Below are positions 25,955 to 35,036 of a stretch of DNA of 64,000 nt, one piece after another. Position numbers and translations under genes: made by a program. The notes beneath the pieces are model-generated. The model ran no database searches and was not told the DNA's origin. It saw nothing but the letters and a program-made list of their open reading frames with translations. Each line of letters starts with the position of its first letter. Position 1 is the stretch's first letter. The stretch lies in assembly GCA_947167125.1 (NCBI GenBank), contig CAMVGT010000001.1:62001-126000 (forward strand), given 5' to 3'. Source of the stretch: an uncultured Erysipelotrichaceae bacterium. Lineage in GTDB: Bacteria; Bacillota_I; Bacilli_A; Erysipelotrichales; Erysipelotrichaceae.

Positions 25955-26516
25955 AATTGTCTTCCTCCAATGTCATTGCCGAGAATGTACAGTCAAAATA
26001 TGAATTTCCCGGCGAACATGCATAAATACCGATTTTCAGTCCTTCTGTATCTTCCCTCAGCAGGAATTCCCGGAAGTCGGACCATCTCTTTCCGGAAAAA
26101 CTGTACTGGACACGCACCGCCGAGCCGCGGTACCAGATCCGGTAATACATCCGTTTGACAGCGGAACCGATATCCCGGATCGCAAGATCGCCCCTGCCGC
26201 CATGGTAGACGATGCTGATGAGTTTCAGCATTTCCTCATCCCGCAGCTCCGTGCCCAGGACCAGCTTGCGCTTTCCGTTTTCATAAAGAATCAGACCGCA
26301 TTGATCAAACTGCTCATGATATTCAAAATCAACCCGAGCTGAAAAACAGAAGCTTCCTTTCGGAACCAGGGACAGTTCAATCGCTTCCGCGCTGTTGCCG
26401 TGCGGATGCAGATCAGTGAACGGTTCCGTTTCGATCAGCAGCTTATCCGAAGATAAAATATACAGTTTTGGCTGACAGATCCATGTCAGCTGTCTCGGGT
26501 CGATTCTTTTCAGCAT
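25914..26516 (-). CDS. DUF1349-type beta-sandwich protein
   Basis: 200 residues resembling the DUF1349 (regulation of enolase 1) family: a concanavalin-like fold with alternating strands such as SFCFSARVDFEYHEQFDQCG, then G-L-I-L-Y, and W-Y-R-G-S-A-V-R-V. The biochemical role of the family is not established; a sugar-binding lectin-like function is often assumed. It overlaps the pepT start, so translation may be coupled. Confidence 0.7.
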   Translation of the reverse strand: MLKRIDPRQLTWICQPKLYILSSDKLLIETEPFTDLHPHGNSAEAIELSLVPKGSFCFSARVDFEYHEQFDQCGLILYENGKRKLVLGTELRDEEMLKLISIVYHGGRGDLAIRDIGSAVKRMYYRIWYRGSAVRVQYSFSGKRWSDFREFLLREDTEGLKIGIYACSPGNSYFDCTFSAMTLEEDNYERSREIDSLLSD

Positions 26517-26545
26517 GTTTCCTGTTGTATTTCCTTTATTACTAC

Positions 26546-27109
26546 TTACTGATTGCGGAAGCTGTGCTCATACTGCATGCCGGCTTCCACTTTTGCGAGT
26601 GTCTCCTCATCGCACAATGCCATGATAATCTGTCTGGCAAATTCAATTGTCGCTCCCATTCCTCTTCCGGTGATCAGATTGCCGTCCGTGACTGCCAGCT
26701 CCATCTGGTATTCGCCGCCGAACGCATCTTCGTTGAATGACGGGAAGCATGTATATTTCTTTCCTTTGAGAATTCCCATATGGCCGAGGATCGAAGGAGC
26801 CGCGCAGATTGCGCATGTCAGTGCTCCGGCTTCATAATGGGCACGGAACATTTCCTTCAGTTTCTCATTGCTTTCAAGATTCGCGGTTCCAAGCTTTCCG
26901 CCCGGCATGATGAGAACATCATATTCCTTCGGATCAATGTCTTTGAACAGTCTGTCCGCAAACAGTCTGACCGACTGTGATGTTGTGACTTCCAATGTGT
27001 CATTCATGGAAACTGTATCAATTGTGACGGACGCTCTTCTGAGCATATCGACCGTGATCAGGCCTTCGCATGTCTCAAATCCGTCCGCGAAAAAAATTGC
27101 GCATTTCAT
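26546..27109 (-). CDS. DJ-1/PfpI family protein
   Basis: 187 residues. The start C-A-I-F-F-A-D-G-F-E-T-C-E-G contains the conserved Glu of DJ-1, and the nucleophile-elbow cysteine is in C-A-I-C-A-A-P-S-I-L-G near residue 104. It matches the YajL/ThiJ type, with proposed roles in protein repair or stress response. Length is normal. It stands between the DUF1349 gene and the transglutaminase-like gene on the same strand. Confidence 0.88.
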   Translation of the reverse strand: MKCAIFFADGFETCEGLITVDMLRRASVTIDTVSMNDTLEVTTSQSVRLFADRLFKDIDPKEYDVLIMPGGKLGTANLESNEKLKEMFRAHYEAGALTCAICAAPSILGHMGILKGKKYTCFPSFNEDAFGGEYQMELAVTDGNLITGRGMGATIEFARQIIMALCDEETLAKVEAGMQYEHSFRNQ

Positions 27110-27151
27110 TTCGGATACCTCCGCTCTAAGTATAGCATTTCCTCAGTTTTT

Positions 27152-28489
27152 TCAGACAGACTCCATATGCAGAACATCGCATTCAAAGATGAGTTCTTCG
27201 TGTCTGAGGCCTCTTGTTTCATATTCCGCTTCCCCGCATTGGGAATCATACGGATCAATGCGCCAGTGTTTCTTCGGCACAGTGAATTCTTTCATCAATG
27301 CGTTGTTGGCTGCCATGCGGTACGGATCGAGATTTGTGAAGTAGAATGCATGGCGTTCTTTATTTCCTGCGCGCCAGGCGCTGCCGCCGAAGGAACAGTC
27401 CGCAAACAGCCATCCCCATGGTTCGCAATAGAACATCGCCCAGTCATGATTGCCGGTTCCTTCCGGCGTGACATATTTGCCGCTCTGCCATTGCGCCTTG
27501 ATTCCTGCACATCTGCACAGGGTGATAAACAGAAGCGCCTGCACGCCGCAGTCTCCGCGCAGATTGGATGCACAGTATTCCGGGATCTCTCCGAGCAGAA
27601 TATACTGCGGCATGTAAGAATAGATCACATTCTTTGTGACAAAATCATAAAACCGTTTTGCGATCAGAAGCGGATTGGTTTCATCACCTTTCAGTTCTCC
27701 GCACAGTTTTCTGATCAGCGGCGTGAAAACAATCTGCGGTTCCTCCTCTTTCTGCGGATTCAGTTTCTGTGTGACAAGAGAAGGATCGCAGTCATGGTAA
27801 GTCACAGAAGATGTATATTCATATTCCGCCGCAAACGTTCTGTTTTCTTTCAGGAAGACATCGAAACAGGCTGTTCTGCATTCGCAGTTTTCATCATCAA
27901 TGACTGCTTCCGGTTCTGTTTTCAGGATCCGGATATCCTTCATGTTGGGGGAAACAGCAGGCAGCGGAAGATGCACGAGGACTCTTCCAGGCACAAATGC
28001 CTCATCTTTGATACGCAGCGTCTGACGGATCCGGATTCTTCTTTCCGCTTTTCCGTTCTGTTTCATCTCCTGCACCATGTCATCCAGCAGTGAGGAAGCG
28101 GAAGAAGGCACAGATGCCCTTGCGGCAATCTCCGGATATACCTTTTTCAATGAATCACAGAATGCTTTCTGCAGATGTCTTTTGCCATTGATCATATGCC
28201 AGCAGGCATTGCCTCTGTCCATATAGAAACCAAGCTCATCTTCCGTAAAATCCGGGATTTCTTTGCGGATCAGATCCAAAGCTTCTGTTTCACTGTACGG
28301 AAATTCGGTTTCATAACGGCTCAGGATCTCTTTTTCCAAAAGAAGTCTTTCTTTCATAACGGATGGAACCATCGGATCCTGCAGCTTCATTTCAATCAGC
28401 CGCTCTGCGCCTTTTAAATCACCGCAGCGCTTGAGATTCTCGATGGAATCAGGAAGAGGAATTCTGAGGTATTTCATTTTTTCAAGCAT
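27152..28489 (-). CDS. Transglutaminase-like domain protein
   Basis: 445 residues from ATG 28489, which has AAGGAG 8 bases upstream. A frame opening at 28555 lacks a site. The C-terminal half is a transglutaminase-like cysteine protease fold with catalytic Cys in R-G-D-C-G-V-Q-A, His in G-N-H-D-W-A, and Asp in F-A-D-C-S-F-G-G. The N-terminal half is helical and uncharacterised. There is no signal peptide, so a cytoplasmic peptidase or amidase role is likely. Confidence 0.8.
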   Translation of the reverse strand: MLEKMKYLRIPLPDSIENLKRCGDLKGAERLIEMKLQDPMVPSVMKERLLLEKEILSRYETEFPYSETEALDLIRKEIPDFTEDELGFYMDRGNACWHMINGKRHLQKAFCDSLKKVYPEIAARASVPSSASSLLDDMVQEMKQNGKAERRIRIRQTLRIKDEAFVPGRVLVHLPLPAVSPNMKDIRILKTEPEAVIDDENCECRTACFDVFLKENRTFAAEYEYTSSVTYHDCDPSLVTQKLNPQKEEEPQIVFTPLIRKLCGELKGDETNPLLIAKRFYDFVTKNVIYSYMPQYILLGEIPEYCASNLRGDCGVQALLFITLCRCAGIKAQWQSGKYVTPEGTGNHDWAMFYCEPWGWLFADCSFGGSAWRAGNKERHAFYFTNLDPYRMAANNALMKEFTVPKKHWRIDPYDSQCGEAEYETRGLRHEELIFECDVLHMESV

Positions 28490-28534
28490 AAGGAATACTC
28501 CTTGCGTACATGCATTCATTATGACAAACAGCCA

Positions 28535-28567
28535 TAAAAAAGGGAACCTCATCAAGGTCCCCTTTTT
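28535..28567 (-). terminator. Hairpin upstream of the transglutaminase-like gene
   Basis: On the minus strand an A-run, a GGGGACCT / AGGTTCCC stem with a short loop, and a six-T run. It lies only 46 bases before the ATG at 28489, so it ends a transcript from the right or acts as an attenuator. Confidence 0.7.
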
Positions 28568-29128
28568 GTTATTTGTCTGCTGTCTTTCCGCTGATTCTTT
28601 AGCCTATTCTCGACCGGCTGCTAGCTTTTCCGATCTTCAAGATTTCTCATTTCTTATTTTTTGTTGAGATTCTCATCAGAAACTTTTCTGTTGATTTACG
28701 GTTTCCTTCCTGTCTCACTCTGAACATTCATTCTTCCGTTTTCAATTACTCGTTTTCTGATGATCCCGGCATCTTTGCCCTACTCTCTTCAGAATTTTCT
28801 TTTGAACTTTTTGTTCATCTGGATCATCTTTGATATGTTAATTGTTTTCATATCTTAAGCGATCTTTTTAACTTCCCCTTATAGGTTCCGTGTATGGAAA
28901 TTGTTCTTCAGATTTCCGGTTTTTTCGAATAGTGATTCTTCAGGCTTCGGTTTCTGCTCGGACTGCAGACTTCATCAAATTTAGTGATGATGAAATCCGT
29001 CCTTTCGACGTCTTTCCTTTCTATGGATGATTGTTTTCCATCTCTGTTTGTACTTTTAATATACTCATCTAAAAGTGCATAAACAGTCTTTTTTTCAATA
29101 TTTTTTTCTGCTATATTTATTTTGTTGA

Positions 29129-29151
29129 GGGTTGCTGAGCAACCCTTTTTC
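29129..29151 (+). terminator. Perfect plus-strand terminator hairpin
   Basis: GGGTTGCT / AGCAACCC around one base, followed by TTTTTCTTTTC on the plus strand. No plus-strand gene lies upstream, so what it terminates is not clear. Confidence 0.6.
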
Positions 29152-29204
29152 TTTTCTTCCGGACATTGTTTCTGATCTGTCTGAAACTGTTAAATAAGCA
29201 TCAG

Positions 29205-29232
29205 AAAACCGCAGGTTTTTCACTGCGGTTTC
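29205..29232 (-). terminator. typA terminator
   Basis: AAACCGCAG / CTGCGGTTT with an 8-base loop lies immediately after the typA stop. On the minus strand a short TTTTCT follows. Confidence 0.65.
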
Positions 29233-29237
29233 AATGG

Positions 29238-31076
29238 TTAATCAGCTGCTTCGTTTTCAATCTTGCCGAGCTCTCGGGCATGTCTTCTGCGGTCAAGTGC
29301 GGTCAGATACTTCTTGCGGATACGGATGTCGGTCGGTGTGATTTCAACCAGTTCATCATCATTGATGAATTCAATCGCGCCTTCCAGCGTCAGGATGCGC
29401 GGCGGTACAAGCTTCATCGCTTCATCGTTGCCGGTGGATCTGACAGCTGTCATCTTCTTGTTTTTGATCGGGTTGACGCCCATGTCCATGTTTTTGGCGG
29501 AAACACCGATAATCATTCCTTCATAAACAGGAGTCTGGGCACCAATGAACAGCTGGCCTCTTTCCTGGATGTTCCATAAAGCATAGGTCATGGCTCCGCC
29601 TGTTTCAGTGGAAATCAGAGCACCGTTTTCACGCTGGGGAATATCGCCCTTCCAGGGTTCATAATCCGCCAGTCTCTGTACCATTGTGCCTTCGCCATGG
29701 GTCATGTTGATGAAATCGGAACGGAAGCCGATCAGGCCTCTTGTCGGGCAGGTATATGTGATTCTTGTATAGGAGCCGACATCTTCCATATTCTGCAGCA
29801 TGCCTTTTCTAACATTGAGGGCACTGATCACAGAACCGCTGTATTCATTCGGTACATCGATGACAACTTCCTCAACCGGTTCGCATGTCACGCCGTTGAT
29901 CTTCTTCAGAATGACTTCCGGTCTGGAAACCGCCACTTCATATCCTTCTCTTCTCATCTGTTCCAGAAGAATGGTCAGATGGAGTTCGCCTCTGCCGGAA
30001 ACCTTGAATGTGTCGGTGGAATCTGTTTCTTCCACTTTCAGACCGACATTGACCTCCAGTTCCTTGGCAAGACGCTCACGGATATTTCTGGATGTGACAT
30101 ATTTGCCTGCCTGGCCGGCAAACGGAGAGTCGTTGACCATGAAGTTCATGGAAAGGGTCGGCTCTTCAATGCTGATCATAGGCAGCGGATCGGGAGCTCC
30201 TACCGGGCAGAGTGTATCACCGATGTTGATATCGGGGATACCGGAGATCATGCAGATTTCGCCGCACTGTATTTCCGGTGCCGCGATTCTGGAAAGTCCC
30301 TTATAGATGAAAACCTGATTGGTCTTGCCGATATGGGAAGAACCTTCCGCATTGCACACTTCATACTGTGTCGCTTCTTTCAGGCTTCCTTTATAAATAC
30401 GTCCGATACCGAGTCTGCCGATATAGTCATCATATGCCAGGGCACAGATCTGCATCTGAACCGGTTCATCGTTGAGATCCGGATATGCCTGGGTGTGATG
30501 AATAATGGTTTCAAACAGCGGAACGATATCGTTGTTTGTGTCATCCTGTTCATAGCGGACAATGCCTTCTCTTGCGATACCGTAGAGAATCGGGAAGTCG
30601 AGCTGATCGTCTGTCGCATTCAGTTCCAGGAACAGATCATAGACTTCATCGATGACCTCATTGGCACGGGCATCGTTTTTATCCATCTTATTAATAACAA
30701 GGATCGGTCTGAGTCCGCATTCCAATGACTTCTGCAGTACGAACCGTGTCTGGGGCATCGGTCCTTCCGCGGAGTCAACCAGAAGGATTACGGTATCAAC
30801 TGTGCGGATGATGCGTTCAACTTCAGAAGAGAAGTCCGCATGACCCGGTGTATCGACAATGTTAATCTTATAATCCTTATATGTAACAGAGCAGTTCTTG
30901 GAATAGATTGTGATTCCTCTTTCTCTTTCGAGGTCGTTGGAATCCATGATGCAGTCAATGACCTTCTCATTGTCCTTGAATACATGGCTCTGCTTCAGAA
31001 ACGCGTTGACCAGTGTGGATTTGCCGGCGTCGACATGCGCGATCACGGCTATATTGATAATCTTCTGATAATCCAT
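29238..31076 (-). CDS. typA: TypA/BipA ribosome-associated GTPase
   Basis: 612 residues from ATG 31076, with AGAAGGTG upstream; a GTG three codons earlier is less well placed. The GTPase motifs are IAHVDAGKSTL (G1), the switch R-G-I-T-I, D-T-P-G-H (G3), and N-K-M-D (G4). EF-G-like domains III and V and the BipA C-terminal domain follow. It binds the ribosome and assists large-subunit assembly under stress or cold. The size is standard for TypA. Confidence 0.96.
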   Translation of the reverse strand: MDYQKIINIAVIAHVDAGKSTLVNAFLKQSHVFKDNEKVIDCIMDSNDLERERGITIYSKNCSVTYKDYKINIVDTPGHADFSSEVERIIRTVDTVILLVDSAEGPMPQTRFVLQKSLECGLRPILVINKMDKNDARANEVIDEVYDLFLELNATDDQLDFPILYGIAREGIVRYEQDDTNNDIVPLFETIIHHTQAYPDLNDEPVQMQICALAYDDYIGRLGIGRIYKGSLKEATQYEVCNAEGSSHIGKTNQVFIYKGLSRIAAPEIQCGEICMISGIPDINIGDTLCPVGAPDPLPMISIEEPTLSMNFMVNDSPFAGQAGKYVTSRNIRERLAKELEVNVGLKVEETDSTDTFKVSGRGELHLTILLEQMRREGYEVAVSRPEVILKKINGVTCEPVEEVVIDVPNEYSGSVISALNVRKGMLQNMEDVGSYTRITYTCPTRGLIGFRSDFINMTHGEGTMVQRLADYEPWKGDIPQRENGALISTETGGAMTYALWNIQERGQLFIGAQTPVYEGMIIGVSAKNMDMGVNPIKNKKMTAVRSTGNDEAMKLVPPRILTLEGAIEFINDDELVEITPTDIRIRKKYLTALDRRRHARELGKIENEAAD

Positions 31077-31173
31077 CGCATTCACCTTCTTTTTTCACTC
31101 GGAAACGTGCCTATTATATAGAAAGAGAGAAAAAAATACAACGAAATCACTGCAGAATCCTATCAAAAAACAA

Positions 31174-31201
31174 TTGACGTATCTGAATCACATGCTATAA
31201 T
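31174..31201 (+). promoter_or_regulatory. Promoter of tRNA-Leu
   Basis: TTGACG, a 16-base spacer and TATAAT lie 10 bases upstream of the tRNA. This is a standard vegetative promoter. Confidence 0.8.
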
Positions 31202-31211
31202 ACTTAAGCAC

Positions 31212-31296
31212 GCACCAGTGGTGGAATCGGCAGACACGTACGCTTGAGGGGCGTATGGGGTGACCCGTGCAAGTTCAAGTCTTGTCTGGTGCACCA
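31212..31296 (+). tRNA. tRNA-Leu (GAG)
   Basis: 85 bases with CCA encoded. The acceptor stem GCACCAG / CTGGTGC and the anticodon stem TACGC / GCGTA are intact. The loop TTGAGGG gives anticodon GAG (Leu, CUC/CUU). A long variable arm (TGGGGTGACCCGT) marks a class II tRNA. A strong promoter precedes it and a hairpin at 31301-31330 follows. Confidence 0.95.
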
Positions 31297-31300
31297 TGTA

Positions 31301-31330
31301 AAATCCGCGAAAGCGGATTTTTTATTTTTT
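31301..31330 (+). terminator. tRNA-Leu terminator
   Basis: AAATCCGC / GCGGATTT with a GAAA loop and a T-run. Confidence 0.9.
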
Positions 31331-31393
31331 TATCACAAAGAGTGCTTATGAAATTGCGCTATACTATAGCAGGATTGCAGAAGGAGGTGCTTT

Positions 31394-32254
31394 ATGAAAC
31401 TTCTGAATAAAAAAAGCCTGTGCATTGTCTACGGAGCAGCGGCACTGCTGATTCTGGCCGGAACATTCTTTGATCTCAGCCTTTCTTCCCTGGTTGTCAA
31501 TCAGGAAAGCCTGTTCGGCCGCTTCTTCCTTATATTCGGCCAGTTCCCGGTTATGCTGTGCGGGTTTGCCGCTTCGGCGATGTTATTGAAAGCATTGCCG
31601 GAAGAAGGTACGGAACGGATTGTGTTTACGGTACTTGCGGCAGGAGGAGTTCTCGGCGGACTGATCGGCATCAAGGAAATTCTGGAAAATGTATCCGGAT
31701 TACTGAAGATTGTCTATATCCTGATTGAGCTCGCAATTGCAGGATGCTTCGCATATTACGTATACCGCAGCTGTGATGATTCCAATCCAAGACGCTTAAG
31801 AAGAACAGCCCTGTTCATTCTCTTTACCGTCCTGATCACAACAGCGGCTGTTGTCTTTATCAAAATCCCATGGGGACGTCCCCGCTACCGTGCAGTCATT
31901 GCGGCAGGCGGACCTGCCTATCAGCCATGGTATAAAATCGGAAAATCCGCAAGGGCCGCATATGAAGGAATTCTTGATCATGATGAATTCAAATCCTTCC
32001 CCAGCGGTCATACAGCCAGTGCAGCTTACGCACTGACACTGATCGCACTCAAAAACTGCATTCCTTCCTTAAAGGATAAGGAAATGCTGTTAACCGGAAT
32101 CGCATTCGGATGGATTATCCTGACCGCAATTGCGAGAATTATAGCCGGTGCCCATTTCCTCACCGATGTCACCTTCGGCTTCCTCATCTCATTCTCCATC
32201 ATGCTGGGAATCGGGATGTATCTCAAAATCAACAGAAAACCGAAGAAAAACTGA
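31394..32254 (+). CDS. PAP2-family membrane phosphatase
   Basis: 286 residues with six predicted membrane segments. The acid-phosphatase motifs are present in order: K-I-P-W-G-R-P-R (C1), P-S-G-H-T-A-S (C2), and R-I-I-A-G-A-H-F-L-T-D-V (C3). Likely substrates are undecaprenyl pyrophosphate, phosphatidate or a related lipid phosphate at the outer face of the membrane. GGAGG lies 6 bases before the ATG. Confidence 0.9.
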   Translation: MKLLNKKSLCIVYGAAALLILAGTFFDLSLSSLVVNQESLFGRFFLIFGQFPVMLCGFAASAMLLKALPEEGTERIVFTVLAAGGVLGGLIGIKEILENVSGLLKIVYILIELAIAGCFAYYVYRSCDDSNPRRLRRTALFILFTVLITTAAVVFIKIPWGRPRYRAVIAAGGPAYQPWYKIGKSARAAYEGILDHDEFKSFPSGHTASAAYALTLIALKNCIPSLKDKEMLLTGIAFGWIILTAIARIIAGAHFLTDVTFGFLISFSIMLGIGMYLKINRKPKKN

Positions 32255-32262
32255 ATGATTGA

Positions 32263-32299
32263 AAAAACGCGAAGCTGTGAGAGCTCCGCGTATTTTTTT
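32263..32299. terminator. Bidirectional terminator
   Basis: ACGCGAAGCT / AGCTCCGCGT stem (one mismatch) flanked by A- and T-runs, between the convergent PAP2 and FNT genes. Confidence 0.85.
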
Positions 32300-33048
32300 C
32301 AGTCTTTATAAATGGTGTAGTAGAATCCCGGGATAAACAGCGCGCCGCCGATCAGGTTGCCGATGGTAACCGGAATCAGGTTTCCAAGCAGGAATCCGCC
32401 GAGCGTCACATCCGCTCCCAAGAACATGCCGAGGGGAATGTATGTCATATTGGCAACACTGTGCTCAAAGCCGGCAAACACAAACATCATGATCGGGAAC
32501 CAGACCGCAAAGATCTTTCCGCTCATTTCCTTTGAGCCTGCCTGGAACCAGCATGCCAATACAACCAGGATATTGCAGAGAATGCCGCGGATCACCGCTT
32601 CCATAAACGGCATTGCCGCTTTGGATGAAGCGACTGCCACTGCACGGTTCATCGCATCTCCTGTATAAAGTCCGCTCTTTGCGAGCAGGAAGGCAAGAAG
32701 AACGGAACCAACCAGGTTTCCAAGATAGACAAAGCACCAGTTCTTCAGCATCTTCTGTACGCTGATTTCCTTTTTCATCAGAGCCAGTGTCATCAGGTTG
32801 TTTCCTGTAAACAGTTCCGCCCCGCAGAAGATAACCATCATTAATCCGACCGGGAATAAAGCTGCGCCGATCAGTTTTTCATAGACGGATGCGCCGGACG
32901 CTGTTGCCAATACAAACACGTGGCAGCCGAATCCGATGAACATGCCTGCCAGGATGCCCAGCAGGAACATTTTATAAGCAGGCAGAGCCGCTTTGTTTTT
33001 TCCGTTGTTAATCCAGATATTCAGTATTTCTTTCGGTGAGTTGATCAT
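32299..33048 (-). CDS. Formate/nitrite transporter family channel
   Basis: 249 residues with six membrane segments and the FNT signatures: A-G-M-F-I-G-F-G near residue 35, and G-N-x-x-G-G-x-x-F-I-P-G at the end. The family forms pentameric channels for formate, nitrite or hydrosulfide. No pyruvate formate-lyase or nitrite reductase gene is adjacent, so the substrate remains open. Its binding site is AGGAAT close to the ATG. Confidence 0.88.
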   Translation of the reverse strand: MINSPKEILNIWINNGKNKAALPAYKMFLLGILAGMFIGFGCHVFVLATASGASVYEKLIGAALFPVGLMMVIFCGAELFTGNNLMTLALMKKEISVQKMLKNWCFVYLGNLVGSVLLAFLLAKSGLYTGDAMNRAVAVASSKAAMPFMEAVIRGILCNILVVLACWFQAGSKEMSGKIFAVWFPIMMFVFAGFEHSVANMTYIPLGMFLGADVTLGGFLLGNLIPVTIGNLIGGALFIPGFYYTIYKD

Positions 33049-33109
33049 GCATGATTCCTCCGTAACACAAAGAGTCTAACATTATTTATATATGTTGCAA
33101 GAAAAAATA

Positions 33110-33138
33110 AAAAGACCGGTTTGATCCGGCCGTTCGGG
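33110..33138 (-). terminator. infA terminator
   Basis: On the minus strand a CCGG / CCGG-cored hairpin (GGCCGGATCAAACCGGTC) is followed by TTTTTATTTTTTC. Confidence 0.75.
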
Positions 33139-33139
33139 A

Positions 33140-33355
33140 TTATCTGTACCGATATGTAATCCGTCCGTTCGTCAGATCATACGGTGACAGTTCTACTGAT
33201 ACCTTGTCTCCCTGAAGAACTTTGATATGATGCATTCTCAGCTTGCCCGCGAGGACTGCGCGGATTTCCATACCGTTTTCCAACTCAACTTTAAAAGCGT
33301 TCGGCATAATATCCGTAACGACACCGTCAATCTGAATCGCGTCTTTTCTGGCCAT
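33140..33355 (-). CDS. infA: Translation initiation factor IF-1
   Basis: 71 residues forming one OB-fold S1-like domain with the usual ending [13 protein letters not shown]-1 blocks the A site of the 30S subunit during initiation. In most Firmicutes infA sits in the large ribosomal protein operon between adk/map and rpmJ. Here it stands alone between a channel gene and a lactonase gene, so this may be a relocated or second copy. Confidence 0.93.
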   Translation of the reverse strand: MARKDAIQIDGVVTDIMPNAFKVELENGMEIRAVLAGKLRMHHIKVLQGDKVSVELSPYDLTNGRITYRYR

Positions 33356-33467
33356 TCAATCACTCCTTTCCGTTCACTCTTTTTTCGCAAAGGTATTATA
33401 GCACATCCTTGAGTTTTGACTGCTCAAATTTATGATGCTTAAAGTATACTGAAAACGGAGAATACCA

Positions 33468-34706
33468 ATGATGAAAAACATACAATTTATTTATGCCGGC
33501 ACCGTCAATGCCGGAGGATCCAAAGGCTCAGCCAGCGTTACGGGAAGAGGAGACGGCATCTGCACGCTCACCCTGCATCCGAATGGAACGCTTTCTTTTG
33601 TTTCTTCGATTGAAAGTGCAAACAGCGGAATTATCACCAGATACGGAAACTGCATCTATGCCGCAAACGAAGTCCGTGATTTTACAGGACTTCCCGGATC
33701 AGGCGGCGGAGTCAGTGCTTACCGGATGGAAGAAGACGGACATCTTTGTTTTCTGAACAGTTCCATATCCTACGGTTCAAGACCTTCATCTGTCGCCGTC
33801 AGCCAGAACGGAAAATGTCTGCTTGTCACCAACCACGGTTCCCATTCCGCTGTGGTCTGCCGCTATGAACAGAATGAAAACGGGAAATGGATTCTGAACA
33901 GAGGTTTTGATGATTCTTCCATCGCTGTTTTCCGCCTTCTTGAAGACGGATCAATCGGTGAGCTGACAGATCTGCATATATTAAAAGGAAGCGGATACTG
34001 GTGCCATGGCGGCGGTCAGTCCGCTGCCCATCTGCACTGTGTCAGAATCAAAGATGATTTTGTCATCGCATGCAACAGAGGAAGCGACCGGATCGAAGCA
34101 ATGCGTCTGGATGAGGAAAACGGAAAACTGACAGTTCTCAATCAGTTTGAAACAGAACCTGGATACGCCCCGCGCCACGCTGTTTTCCACACAGACAAAA
34201 ATATTCTTTATGCCGTCAATGAGAACTACCCTTCCGTCTCCGTATTCTCTTTTGATCCTGATTCAGGAGACATAAAAGAAATCCAGAAGATTGGAACGAT
34301 GGATGAAGCTTATTACGCGGAACGTCCTCTTCCTCATTTCAATAAAAGGCATGCGGATGAAGGCGAAAAGAATACATCCGGTTTCGGTGACAGAGGCGCT
34401 GTCATGTGCAGCGACATTCATATTTCCGATAACGGAAAATGGCTGTATGCGTCCAACCGCCGCTTCTCGTCCGCCGGCAGTCTTTCCGTATTTGATATTC
34501 ATGAAGACGGCACATTGACAATGAAACAGCTGCTTCAGCTGGACGGCAAAGACCCGAGAGGCTTTCAGATCATCTGTGACCGCTATCTGATTGCCGGACT
34601 GCTCGATCAGAACCGTGCCGATCTGTTTGAGCTGGATGAAAACGGAATGATCAAAGAAAAGACTGCAGAGCTCGCAGTCGGGTCTCCTTCTTCATTTGTA
34701 CTGTAG
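33468..34706 (+). CDS. Lactonase-type seven-bladed beta-propeller protein
   Basis: 412 residues of the 6-phosphogluconolactonase (YbhE/Pgl) propeller family. Repeated blades end in patterns such as L-Y-A-V-N-E, L-L-V-T-N-H-G-S-H, and L-Y-A-S-N-R-R, and the late D-P-R-G-F-Q is a family hallmark. It probably opens a sugar lactone in the cytoplasm, though members with other roles exist. GGAG lies 7 bases upstream of the start ATG. Confidence 0.85.
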   Translation: MMKNIQFIYAGTVNAGGSKGSASVTGRGDGICTLTLHPNGTLSFVSSIESANSGIITRYGNCIYAANEVRDFTGLPGSGGGVSAYRMEEDGHLCFLNSSISYGSRPSSVAVSQNGKCLLVTNHGSHSAVVCRYEQNENGKWILNRGFDDSSIAVFRLLEDGSIGELTDLHILKGSGYWCHGGGQSAAHLHCVRIKDDFVIACNRGSDRIEAMRLDEENGKLTVLNQFETEPGYAPRHAVFHTDKNILYAVNENYPSVSVFSFDPDSGDIKEIQKIGTMDEAYYAERPLPHFNKRHADEGEKNTSGFGDRGAVMCSDIHISDNGKWLYASNRRFSSAGSLSVFDIHEDGTLTMKQLLQLDGKDPRGFQIICDRYLIAGLLDQNRADLFELDENGMIKEKTAELAVGSPSSFVL

Positions 34707-34743
34707 ACAAAAAGAAAAACAGTCGAATATGACTGTCTCTGCA

Positions 34744-34770
34744 TGAGGGAAGTGCCGCCTTCCCTTTTTG
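34744..34770 (+). terminator. Terminator after the lactonase gene
   Basis: AGGGAAG / CTTCCCT with a short loop, then TTTTTGCGTTTTT. Confidence 0.8.
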
Positions 34771-34783
34771 CGTTTTTGGTGAT

Positions 34784-34903
34784 TTAGAATCTGAGTTCCG
34801 CAATGACTTCACTGATCTCATCGAGCGAGAGCGGTTCTGTATTCTCCGACTCAAAGCGATCGGACCAGGAGAAGACAATGCTTTCTTCCATAGCCTCTTC
34901 CAT
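34784..34903 (-). CDS. Small acidic protein, 39 residues
   Basis: A short minus-strand frame with a good AGAAGGGAA site 6 bases before the ATG. It reads MEEAMEESIVFSWSDRFESE, continues through a Leu/Asp/Glu-rich stretch and ends in VIAELRF. The C-terminal L-x-x-D-E-I-x-x-V-I-A-E-L pattern recalls the tail of small antitoxins, but no toxin gene is adjacent. It ends 14 bases from the lactonase terminator. Function unknown. Confidence 0.4.
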   Translation of the reverse strand: MEEAMEESIVFSWSDRFESENTEPLSLDEISEVIAELRF

Positions 34904-35036
34904 TCTCAGTTCCCTTCTTTCCCAACGCGTTTTATCCTACTTCAAAATAATTGGAAATCCAATTCTTGACATTGAAAAATGTTATGCTTGCGTCTGAATA
35001 TTACCAAACTGTCAAATATCTGTTGGAAGTATCAAC

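Larger units (their letters stand above)
28490..29204 (-). ncRNA. Gene-free purine-rich stretch, possible untranslated RNA
   Basis: No convincing coding frame fills about 700 bases between the transglutaminase-like gene and typA. Read on the minus strand the stretch is strongly A/G-rich with several small hairpins. It ends in a good terminator at 28535-28567 (AGGGGACCT / AGGTTCCCT with a T-run). A second perfect hairpin at 29129-29145 (GGGTTGCT / AGCAACCC) has its T-run on the plus strand. I could not match it to tmRNA, RNase P RNA, SRP RNA or 6S RNA. It may be a transcribed RNA or an untranslated leader; the evidence is thin. Confidence 0.25.

Noticed and set aside
28490-29204. tmRNA, RNase P RNA, SRP RNA or 6S RNA
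   Set aside because: None of the conserved sequence elements of these RNAs could be found on either strand.
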